A stretch of DNA of 15,338 nt from an uncultured bacterium. GTDB lineage: Bacteria; Bacteroidota; Bacteroidia; Bacteroidales; Marinifilaceae. The stretch covers positions 1 through 15,338 of the forward strand of contig CAJMSX010000067.1 of assembly GCA_905216195.1 (NCBI GenBank), in the 5' to 3' direction. Position 1 is the stretch's first letter. Each line of letters begins with the position of its first letter. The notes beneath the pieces are model-generated. The model saw only the letters and a program-made list of their open reading frames with translations, ran no database searches and had not been told where the DNA came from. Below are positions 1 to 5,714 of this stretch, piece after piece. The translations under genes were made by a program, and so were the position numbers.

Positions 1-45
1 ACACCAGGACGTACACTGTTTCCCTACACGACGCTCTTCCGATCT
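1..45. other. Illumina adapter contamination at contig end
   Basis: Bases 13-45 match the 33-nt Illumina TruSeq read-1 adapter (it ends ACGCTCTTCCGATCT) with a single mismatch at base 18 (G where the adapter has C). Bases 1-12 are of unknown origin, perhaps more primer or barcode. Coding sequence of the truncated HAD gene starts immediately after base 45, so this is a library artefact left untrimmed at an assembly edge, not genome sequence. Anything upstream of base 46 should be ignored. Confidence 0.95.
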
Positions 46-390
46 AAACGGCTGATGGTCTGTACTTCCAAGCCGGAGCCTTTCGCCCGGGAAATTCTGG
101 AAAATTTAGGACTGTCTCCGTATTTTGCTTTTATCGGGGGTGCGGATTTCGATGGAAAACGAGATGGAAAAGCCGATGTTATCCGGTATGTTTTATCGGA
201 AAATCATATCGAAAATTTAGAGGAAACGGTAATGGTGGGGGACCGGAAATACGATGTGCTGGGAGCGGCGGAGCTGGGCATAGATTCCGTCGGGGTATTG
301 TATGGATACGGAAGTCGCACGGAACTGGAGCAAGCGGGTGCCACTTATATCGTATCGGCTGTTTCCGAGCTGAAAGACCGGATCGTGTAG
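46..390 (+). CDS. HAD-family phosphatase, C-terminal part (5' truncated)
   Basis: This is the C-terminal portion of a haloacid-dehalogenase-superfamily hydrolase of the phosphoglycolate-phosphatase/Gph-like type, a cytoplasmic Mg-dependent phosphomonoesterase. Visible motifs are HAD motif II (VCTSKPEPF, Thr/Ser nucleophile-binding), the motif III Lys (GKADVI) and motif IV (MVGDRKYDVLGA, metal-binding Asp residues). The segment LYGYGSRTELEQAGA is typical of the Gph branch. Motif I (DxDGT) and part of the cap domain are missing because the adapter junction at 45/46 cuts the gene; the frame is open from base 46. The ATG at 55 is an internal Met, not the true start. Family members are about 215 residues, so roughly half is present. 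The substrate cannot be told from this fragment. Confidence 0.85.
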   Translation, partial: KRLMVCTSKPEPFAREILENLGLSPYFAFIGGADFDGKRDGKADVIRYVLSENHIENLEETVMVGDRKYDVLGAAELGIDSVGVLYGYGSRTELEQAGATYIVSAVSELKDRIV

Positions 391-738
391 TTGGAAAAAC
401 GCTTATCGGAAGGCCTCTATTCTCCAGTGCAGGGCGATAACGCTCATGTAGAATTTTGCAGGTTTATTTATTTTTGATGGTGGGTGACTCCCCTCGGCGG
501 AAGAGCCGTCTATTCCTGTGGGCAGTCCGGCCTGTATAGGGGTGAAGAGGGGGAAAAGTGGCGAATGTTTTTCACCGTAAAAGGCTGAAGGATGAAAGAA
601 ACCCTAAAAGCTTTTTATTCGGCTTTCAGGGTTTATTCGAAGTAGTAATCCCTTGTTTTCATTTATCTTCCGGAGCCTAGCCCGACATTCGTTTTACTTA
701 AAAAAGGGTCTACTATTTTTCCCTATAAAATATCCGTT
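391..738. other. Intergenic region between convergent genes
   Basis: 348 bases lie between the convergent HAD phosphatase and glmM. Apart from the imperfect hairpin at 599-634 I see no convincing coding region, RNA gene or repeat. The first 150 bases contain GC-rich runs but no clear fold. Confidence 0.6.
599..634. terminator. Imperfect hairpin, possible bidirectional terminator
   Basis: AAACCCTAAAAGC (599-611) pairs with GCTTTCAGGGTTT (622-634) with one A/C mismatch around a 10-base loop. It sits between two convergent genes, where a shared terminator is expected. The following T tract is short on both sides, so its strength is uncertain. Confidence 0.4.
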
Positions 739-2121
739 TCAGAACAAACTTTCGGCTGTTGCGATAACTTCTTCCGCCAGCCGGTTGGCTGCTTTTTCGT
801 CAGCAGCTTCCGAATAAATACGGATGATGGGTTCGGTATTCGACTTGCGAAGATGTACCCAACCCTGTGGGAAATCGATCTTTACTCCGTCGATATCCGT
901 TACCTTTTCGTTCGCATATTTCTTTTTAAGGCCTTCCAGAATACGGTCCACATTCATTTCCGGAGAAAGGGTGATTTTATTCTTGGAAATGAAATAGGAG
1001 GGATATTGCTTTTTCAGTTGTGTCATGGTTTTACCCTCCGACACATAGTGCGACAAGAAAAGTCCTACGCCTACCAGAGCATCCCTGCCGTAATGGCTTT
1101 CCGGATAAATAACTCCTCCGTTGCCTTCCCCTCCGATAACCGCATGAGTCTCTTTCATTTTAGCAACTACGTTTACTTCGCCAACTGCCGCAGCCTGGTA
1201 TTGTTGTCCGCGGGCTTCGGTTATGTCTTTCAGAGCCCGGGAAGAAGAAAGATTGGAGACCGTATTGCCCGGCGTATGTTGCAGCACATGGTCCGCTACG
1301 GCTACCAGAGTATATTCTTCTCCGAACATTTCTCCGTTTTCACAAATCAAGGCCAAACGGTCTACGTCCGGATCAACTACAATTCCCAGGTCGGCTCCGC
1401 ATTCTTTCACTTTGGCTGAAATTTCCGTCAGATTCTCCGGAATAGGCTCCGGATTGTGCCGGAACTTACCTGTAGGTTCACAATTCAGTTCGATGATTTC
1501 TTTTACACCCAAAGCCCGTAGCAATTTCGGGATGACGATGCCTCCGACCGAATTGACAGCATCTACGGCTATTTTCAGATTCGCCTTGGCAATAGCTTCC
1601 CGATCGACCAATTGCAGACCCAGTACCTGATCGATATGGTAGGAAGTATAATCCTTTTCCGTTATTTCTCCCAGTTCATCGACTTCCGCATAGGTGAAAT
1701 CTTCTTTTTCCGCTAATTCCAAAACCTGGGCCCCATCGGCAGCCGTCAGAAATTCTCCTTGCTTGTTCAGTAATTTCAAGGCATTCCATTGCTTGGGATT
1801 GTGGCTGGCCGTCAGGATAATACCTCCATCTGCTTTTTCCGCCGTAACTGCAATTTCCGTAGTTGGGGTGGTAGCCAGCCCGATATTGACCACATTATGC
1901 CCCAAGCCCGATAAGGTTGCCGATACCAATTTGGCATACATATCTCCGGATACCCGGGCGTCACGTCCCAGAACAATTTTTGCTTTCTCTTTGCCGGCTC
2001 CTTTTTTTAACCAGGTGGCATAGGCAGATACGAATTTGACAATGTCTAGGGGCGTCAGATTGTCTCCGGGTCTCCCGCCTACTGTCCCCCGGATACCGGA
2101 AATCGATTTTATTAGCGTCAT
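739..2121 (-). CDS. glmM: Phosphoglucosamine mutase (GlmM)
   Basis: Converts glucosamine-6-phosphate to glucosamine-1-phosphate, the entry to UDP-GlcNAc for peptidoglycan and lipid A; cytoplasmic. The 460-residue length fits the alpha-D-phosphohexomutase family. All four signature sites are visible: the phosphoserine loop TASHNP (residues 104-109, Ser106), the metal loop DPDVDR (250-255), the sugar loop GEGNGG (331-336) and the phosphate-binding loop RKSNTEP (425-431). The N-terminal ISGIRGTVGG is the usual start of Bacteroidota GlmM. A phosphomannomutase/phosphoglucomutase role cannot be fully excluded, but the GEGNGG loop and overall form favour GlmM. It is transcribed alone, away from gcvH, which is separated by the terminator at 2245-2286. 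Confidence 0.88.
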   Translation of the reverse strand: MTLIKSISGIRGTVGGRPGDNLTPLDIVKFVSAYATWLKKGAGKEKAKIVLGRDARVSGDMYAKLVSATLSGLGHNVVNIGLATTPTTEIAVTAEKADGGIILTASHNPKQWNALKLLNKQGEFLTAADGAQVLELAEKEDFTYAEVDELGEITEKDYTSYHIDQVLGLQLVDREAIAKANLKIAVDAVNSVGGIVIPKLLRALGVKEIIELNCEPTGKFRHNPEPIPENLTEISAKVKECGADLGIVVDPDVDRLALICENGEMFGEEYTLVAVADHVLQHTPGNTVSNLSSSRALKDITEARGQQYQAAAVGEVNVVAKMKETHAVIGGEGNGGVIYPESHYGRDALVGVGLFLSHYVSEGKTMTQLKKQYPSYFISKNKITLSPEMNVDRILEGLKKKYANEKVTDIDGVKIDFPQGWVHLRKSNTEPIIRIYSEAADEKAANRLAEEVIATAESLF

Positions 2122-2166
2122 TTGATTTCAGATTTAGAGTTATATGGATAAATCGCCTTTTTCAGG

Positions 2167-2174
2167 GAAAGGTA
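2167..2174 (-). promoter_or_regulatory. Possible -7 element for glmM
   Basis: On the minus strand this reads TACCTTTC, which matches the Bacteroidota -7 consensus TAnnTTTG except at the last base. It lies 46 bases ahead of the glmM start. I see no clear TTTG about 19 bases further upstream, so the call is weak. Confidence 0.25.
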
Positions 2175-2244
2175 TAAAATTAAAAAAATTAATTTTTAAA
2201 TATTGACTAATTAAAATAAGTACCAAAGTTTAGGAGAATGGGCC

Positions 2245-2286
2245 AAAAAAAGCTGTACTTCCTCTACAAGAGGAGTACAGCTTTTT
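2245..2286. terminator. Bidirectional rho-independent terminator after gcvH
   Basis: A long stem is formed by 2247-2265 and 2269-2286 (AAAAAGCTGTACT and CCTCT pairing with AGAGG and AGTACAGCTTTTT) with one bulged T at 2260 and a 3-base loop. A-tracts on the left and T-tracts on the right allow termination in either direction. It begins 10 bases past the gcvH stop and insulates gcvH from glmM. Confidence 0.85.
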
Positions 2287-2295
2287 GCATTATGC

Positions 2296-2670
2296 TTAGA
2301 TGAGCGCTTTATAAGCTTCGGCGCTCAATAGACTGTCTAATTCGGATTCGTCGTTCAGTTTGATCCGGATAATCCATCCTTTTCCGTAGGGATCTTTATT
2401 GACCAGTTCCGGTTCACCTTCCAGATCAGGATTGAATTCTAAAACCTCGCCTGCTACGGGTAAATACAGATCGGATACTGTTTTCACCGCTTCTACCGTA
2501 CCGAAAGAATCTCCTGCTTCGAGTTCGTCTCCCACGGTTTCACATTCAACGAAAACGATGTCGCCCAATTGGCTCTGAGCATAATCGGTTATCCCTATCA
2601 CTGCTTCTTCACCTTCTACACGAATCCATTCGTGTTCTTTGGTGTACTTTAATTCTGCTGGTACATTCAT
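2296..2670 (-). CDS. gcvH: Glycine cleavage system H protein
   Basis: Lipoyl carrier protein of the glycine cleavage complex: it shuttles the aminomethyl group between the P, T and L proteins in the cytoplasm. The 124-residue length is normal. The lipoylation site is VEAVKTVSD with Lys63, and the N-terminal LKYTKEHEWIRVEG and central GITDYAQSQLGDIVFVE blocks are diagnostic. No gcvT, gcvP or lpd gene is adjacent, so the H protein is encoded apart from its partners here. The start at 2670 fits the family N-terminus, and an exact -7 element lies about 40 bases upstream. Confidence 0.95.
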   Translation of the reverse strand: MNVPAELKYTKEHEWIRVEGEEAVIGITDYAQSQLGDIVFVECETVGDELEAGDSFGTVEAVKTVSDLYLPVAGEVLEFNPDLEGEPELVNKDPYGKGWIIRIKLNDESELDSLLSAEAYKALI

Positions 2671-2710
2671 TATCTTAAAATTTTTTTTAATTTAGTAATT
2701 ATTATGCGGC

Positions 2711-2718
2711 CAAAGTTA
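2711..2718 (-). promoter_or_regulatory. -7 promoter element of gcvH
   Basis: On the minus strand this reads TAACTTTG, an exact TAnnTTTG. It is 40 bases before the gcvH ATG, leaving a leader of roughly 30 nt. No good TTTG is seen at the -33 position, so it is a half-supported promoter. Confidence 0.5.
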
Positions 2719-2814
2719 AAGAAAAAATTCAATAAGCCGTTGGAACCGGCCTATATTTTTACATTCAAATTTTATCTTCCCGGGAAAATATTTTTTATTT
2801 TTTTCAGGGTATAG

Positions 2815-2845
2815 TTTGCTATTTCAAAAAATCCTCATACATTTG
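2815..2845 (+). promoter_or_regulatory. Promoter of tRNA-Asp copy 1
   Basis: TTTG at 2815-2818, a 19-base spacer, and TACATTTG at 2838-2845 match the Bacteroidota sigma-70 consensus (TTTG, about 19 bases, TAnnTTTG) exactly. The tRNA starts 31 bases after the -7 element. The same layout precedes copy 2. Confidence 0.85.
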
Positions 2846-2876
2846 CACCGCTGTTGTTTACGGCGGTTGACAATTT

Positions 2877-2950
2877 GGTGCGGTAGTTCAGTTGGTTAGA
2901 ATACAGGCCTGTCACGCCTGGGGTCGCGGGTTCGAGTCCCGTCCGCACCG
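2877..2950 (+). tRNA. tRNA-Asp (anticodon GTC), copy 1
   Basis: A complete cloverleaf can be drawn: acceptor stem GGTGCGG (2877-2883) with CCGCACC (2943-2949), discriminator G2950, anticodon stem CAGGC/GCCTG around loop CTGTCAC with anticodon GTC at 2911-2913, and T arm containing GGTTCGAGTCC. The terminal CCA is not fully encoded (the bases after the discriminator are CCG). It has its own promoter at 2815-2845 and terminator at 2979-3008. Confidence 0.97.
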
Positions 2951-2978
2951 CCGAATTGGAGGAAAAACAAAGAAAATT

Positions 2979-3008
2979 CCGGTATATCATAGATTTACCG
3001 GTTTTTTT
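2979..3008 (+). terminator. Terminator of tRNA-Asp copy 1
   Basis: CCGGTA (2979-2984) pairs with TACCGG (2996-3001); after a T/T mismatch an inner ATC/GAT extends the stem. Seven Ts follow at 3002-3008. The terminator after tRNA copy 2 shares the CCGGTA...GATTTACCGG core, so it was probably duplicated with the tRNA. Confidence 0.85.
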
Positions 3009-3040
3009 ATTTTCTACAGGGTAGCAAGCGGGGCTCTTAG

Positions 3041-3280
3041 GACATCGGCCAGAAAACGGTCGAGGTGCCCGTCTCCCTCGATGTGGAGGATCGGGCAGTA
3101 AAGAACGGTATAAACTCATACGAAGCTATTGTAAGGCAAACTCAAGCTGCCCTGGATATTTTAAGGCGGGAAAATCCCGAACGGATCGTTACTTTAGGAG
3201 GCGATTGTGCCGTAAGTGTCGTTCCTCGCCTCGCTATCCGGTTAAAAAGTATGCTGGACCGCCTGCCTTTATTGAAATAA
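3041..3280 (+). pseudogene. Arginase-family fragment, degraded
   Basis: The frame opens directly after a TAG at 3038-3040 and reads NGINSYEAIVRQTQAALDI followed by ERIVTLGGDCAVSVVP, then loses similarity and stops at 3280. The GGDCAVS segment looks like the first metal-binding motif of the arginase/agmatinase/formimidoylglutamase superfamily (usually GGDHS), with Cys in place of the His. The remaining metal-binding motifs (DAHxD and the later DxDxxDP) are absent, and the piece is under 80 residues against about 300 for the family. After base 3205 a neighbouring frame (KKYAGPPAFIEI) looks like a possible continuation, suggesting a frameshift. It lies between tRNA-Asp copy 1 and the convergent bile-salt hydrolase. 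I call it a remnant; a short GTG-started protein (3065-3280) is less likely. Confidence 0.5.
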
Positions 3281-3455
3281 AGTCGAACGTTATTCCCGAA
3301 CGAGCACTGTACCGAATCTGCTTCCGCTGCGGGGCTTGCCCCTTTTCCGACCGGAATTTTATTCATACTCCCGCTATATATCTGTCCGGAGAAAAAGGAA
3401 CAGCCGGTAGTAAAGGTAGATCAGGACGCCCCGGAAACGGAAATAAGTGATTAAA

Positions 3456-4532
3456 TTACTCGATTTTTATCGGTTCTATCGGCTGTTTGCGGATGGAGTC
3501 CAGCGGATGGGATTGATACCCGACTTTTTCAAAATCGATGGTTTTCAAATCGATGCAACGGATCGTGTTATTGTAGGCAGTTTTGTAATAAACTTTACGA
3601 TTGGTGAGGTCTATCACCGAAGTCCATTGGGTCGCACTGGGTATATCCGGCGCTTTCCCCAGAGGATGCTCTATGCCGATGGGAATATCGAAATTGTTCA
3701 AGATATGGAAGCTTTGGCATACGGTTTCTTCCGCAGTTTTTAATTGGGGGGCCGTGGCCTTATAAAAGGCGGCCCGGATGAAACGGGAAGGAGGAGTGAC
3801 ATCTCCGGGAATTCCTAAAAAACCGGAACCGGCTCCGAAAGCCGTCAGGGAGATATCGCCCAGGGGATGGGGGGCGGTACCGCCCGGATAGAGATTGACA
3901 TAGTTGTTGAGATTTGTAAGATGCCAGGGGAAATCCGGCGAATTGGTCAACACTCCGATCCGGTTGTCGTAGATATAAGGTATACCTTCCTTGATCTCCA
4001 AAACCACTTGTTTACCACCGGCATCGCCTATTCGCCAATGGACAGAGGAGGTGGTGCCCGGTTCATCGATTCCGATGATGCGGATTTCGGATAAGGCGGC
4101 TTTTACTTCCTCGACCGTGGCGAATTGGGAGAGCATCCAGCTAACCAGTTGTAAATCATTTACGGTTTTGGCGGCTTCGGAAGGATCGTAAGGGGCATAG
4201 CTACCGTATCGCGGGAAATAAAACAGCCCGGCCGATAAGCCGGCTTCGTTCAGACCTTCTGCAATAAAATCTTGCTGAACGATGGAGAGTCCCACGACAC
4301 CGTATTTGCTTTTGAACGTCATTCCGTTTTTTCCTGTAGAGGTATAAGCGGTATGTTCCTTACCCCGGGGTATGATGACGTATTCACTGGGGAGAAAGCC
4401 CTCTCCCCATTCTATGGTGCGGGCCTGTATGTAGGCTTTGTCTCCGGAAGTCAGGGAAATTCCCGTACAGGCCGGTGTCTTTAGACCGGTACACGTAAGA
4501 AGTAGAAATGTTCCGACGATTGTTTTTTTCAT
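3456..4532 (-). CDS. Exported choloylglycine hydrolase family enzyme (probable bile salt hydrolase)
   Basis: An Ntn-hydrolase of the linear-amide C-N hydrolase family (bile salt hydrolase / penicillin V acylase). A signal peptide occupies about residues 1-21; cleavage after Ala21 exposes Cys22 (AC|TGISL) as the N-terminal nucleophile. Other family hallmarks are Arg38 in QARTIEW, LTNSP around Asn198, the NLNNY block near 210, and GIPGDVTPPSRF with Arg251. The 358-residue length with signal peptide fits Bacteroides-type homologues. It starts 11 bases after the stop of the 7-alpha-HSDH gene on the same strand, so the two are almost surely co-transcribed. Deconjugation of glycine- or taurine-conjugated bile salts is therefore the favoured activity. 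Motifs alone would also allow penicillin V or N-acyl-homoserine-lactone acylase activity. Location is probably periplasmic. Confidence 0.85.
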   Translation of the reverse strand: MKKTIVGTFLLLTCTGLKTPACTGISLTSGDKAYIQARTIEWGEGFLPSEYVIIPRGKEHTAYTSTGKNGMTFKSKYGVVGLSIVQQDFIAEGLNEAGLSAGLFYFPRYGSYAPYDPSEAAKTVNDLQLVSWMLSQFATVEEVKAALSEIRIIGIDEPGTTSSVHWRIGDAGGKQVVLEIKEGIPYIYDNRIGVLTNSPDFPWHLTNLNNYVNLYPGGTAPHPLGDISLTAFGAGSGFLGIPGDVTPPSRFIRAAFYKATAPQLKTAEETVCQSFHILNNFDIPIGIEHPLGKAPDIPSATQWTSVIDLTNRKVYYKTAYNNTIRCIDLKTIDFEKVGYQSHPLDSIRKQPIEPIKIE

Positions 4533-4543
4533 GTGACGTATTT

Positions 4544-5353
4544 TTAAATTTCATTAAATTCGTTTTCCATTTCCAGAATATCTGCGACAGTAGGATTGTG
4601 TACGGTGAGTCCTCCGTCGGCTACGAGAGTCTGACCGGTGAGGTAACGCGCATCCTCGGAAGCCAGAAAAGCAATAGTAGCTGCGATATCTTCCGGTTTA
4701 CCCAGGTAAGGAAGGGCATTGTGGCGGATAAAGAGTTTCCGCATGTTTTCGGGAAGATTATTTAAAGCGGCAGGGGTCAGTACTAAACCGGGAGCTACGG
4801 CGTTGCAGCGGATATTTTTTCGTCCCAATTGAGTGGCGGTGTATCGGGTGAAATTGATTAATCCTGCTTTAGCTGCTCCATAATACGTGCCCCTGTAATC
4901 GCCGCTTATTCCGCCGATCGAGGCTACATTGACAATATTCCCGCCTTTGGAGACACTCATGTTTTCGGCGACCAGTTGAGTCAGGTAAATGGCACAACGC
5001 AGGTTGAGGTGGAAAGCTTCGTCGAAATAACCGATATCCAATTTTTCTATATCCCGGTCCAATTGGAGATTGGTACCTCCTACATTATTCACTAATACAT
5101 CTATGTGCCCATATGTTTTCAGGGAAAAATCAACCAGTTCCTCACAGCTTTTTAAATCGGTAGCGGAAAAATAAGCGGCACAGGCTTCTGCTGCTTGGGT
5201 CCGTAACTCCCGGGCCAGTTGCTCCGCTTTTTCTTTTGCATAATCGGCGATGATGATTTTTCCTCCTTCGGCGCTGATTCTCCTGCTTGTGGCTTCTCCG
5301 ATTCCCGAGGCCCCGCCGGTAATCAGTACCGTTTTATCTTCAAATCTTTTCAT
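4544..5353 (-). CDS. hdhA: 7-alpha-hydroxysteroid dehydrogenase (SDR family)
   Basis: A short-chain dehydrogenase expected to oxidise the 7-alpha-hydroxyl of primary bile acids (cholate to 7-oxodeoxycholate); cytoplasmic. Cofactor motif TGGASGIG spans 12-19, with Asp37 after beta-2 favouring NAD over NADP. NNVGG is at 89-93, and the catalytic residues are Asn117, Ser145, Tyr158 and Lys162 (YGAAK). Stretches such as YFDEAFHLNL, VLVNNVGGTN, NIRCNAVAPG and DGGLTVHNPT match what I recall of the Bacteroides fragilis 7-alpha-HSDH. The C-terminal tail beyond NPT is about ten residues longer than I remember for that enzyme. It is the first gene of a two-gene operon with the bile salt hydrolase. A 12-bp palindrome lies 24 bases upstream of the start. 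An SDR with another steroid position specificity is the main alternative. Confidence 0.85.
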   Translation of the reverse strand: MKRFEDKTVLITGGASGIGEATSRRISAEGGKIIIADYAKEKAEQLARELRTQAAEACAAYFSATDLKSCEELVDFSLKTYGHIDVLVNNVGGTNLQLDRDIEKLDIGYFDEAFHLNLRCAIYLTQLVAENMSVSKGGNIVNVASIGGISGDYRGTYYGAAKAGLINFTRYTATQLGRKNIRCNAVAPGLVLTPAALNNLPENMRKLFIRHNALPYLGKPEDIAATIAFLASEDARYLTGQTLVADGGLTVHNPTVADILEMENEFNEI

Positions 5354-5376
5354 TTTTCTTTTTCTTTTATCACTAG

Positions 5377-5388
5377 TATAACGTTATA
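5377..5388. promoter_or_regulatory. 12-bp palindrome upstream of hdhA, possible operator
   Basis: TATAACGTTATA is a perfect palindrome 24 bases upstream of the hdhA start codon, in the leader of the bile-acid operon. Its position fits a regulator site, but a 12-bp palindrome can arise by chance and no regulator is adjacent. Confidence 0.25.
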
Positions 5389-5457
5389 GAAAAGAATTTG
5401 TTATGTAGGTGGTGGTAGATCCGGCAACCGGTAAAATGTAAATTTCTGTGGATATAT

Positions 5458-5488
5458 TTTGGAAAATAGAAAAAGTGTTGTACTTTTG
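5458..5488 (+). promoter_or_regulatory. Promoter of tRNA-Asp copy 2
   Basis: TTTG at 5458-5461, a 19-base spacer, and TACTTTTG at 5481-5488 match the Bacteroidota consensus exactly. The tRNA follows 45 bases downstream. ACCGCTGT occurs shortly after the -7 element in both tRNA copies, suggesting a shared origin of the promoter regions. Confidence 0.85.
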
Positions 5489-5533
5489 TGACCGCTGTAC
5501 GGAAAATGAAGGGAAGAAGAGCAAATCCAATTT

Positions 5534-5607
5534 GGTGCGGTAGTTCAGTTGGTTAGAATACAGGCCTGTCACGCCTGGGGTCGCGGGTTCGAGTCCCGTC
5601 CGCACCG
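5534..5607 (+). tRNA. tRNA-Asp (anticodon GTC), copy 2
   Basis: Identical over all 74 bases to the copy at 2877-2950: acceptor GGTGCGG/CCGCACC, anticodon GTC at 5568-5570, discriminator G5607. Here the following bases are CCA (5608-5610), so the 3' CCA is encoded, unlike copy 1. Identity extends slightly beyond the gene (5528-5609 against 2871-2952, 82 bases). Confidence 0.97.
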
Positions 5608-5627
5608 CCAAATAGGAGGAAAATAAC

Positions 5628-5661
5628 AAATCCCGGTATCTCGATCGATTTACCGGGATTT
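5628..5661. terminator. Terminator of tRNA-Asp copy 2, possibly bidirectional
   Basis: AAATCCCGGTA (5628-5638) pairs perfectly with TACCGGGATTT (5651-5661) around a 12-base loop; a T-rich run follows. Because the TPR regulator gene converges on it (stop at 5715) it may also end that transcript. It shares its core with the terminator of tRNA copy 1. Confidence 0.85.
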
Positions 5662-5714
5662 ATTTTTATATCGCTTCCCATCGGTTTTCCGATTAAGCCC
5701 CCACTTGGATTAAG

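Noticed and set aside
853..2023. Long plus-strand frames opposite glmM
   Set aside because: Shadows of a gene with all four catalytic motifs intact on the minus strand; the shadow products have no recognisable features.
2835..3119. Minus-strand ORF over tRNA-Asp copy 1 (AVRTGLEPATPGVTGL...)
   Set aside because: It is the translation of the tRNA antisense. The same peptide appears opposite copy 2 only because the tRNA is repeated; it is a known kind of false protein.
2871..5609. Integrative element using tRNA-Asp as attachment site
   Set aside because: No integrase, excisionase, relaxase or transposase lies between the repeats, and both tRNAs are complete with their own promoters, which fits duplication better than att-site integration.
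5384..5629. Minus-strand ORF over tRNA-Asp copy 2
   Set aside because: Same tRNA-antisense artefact as at 2835-3119.
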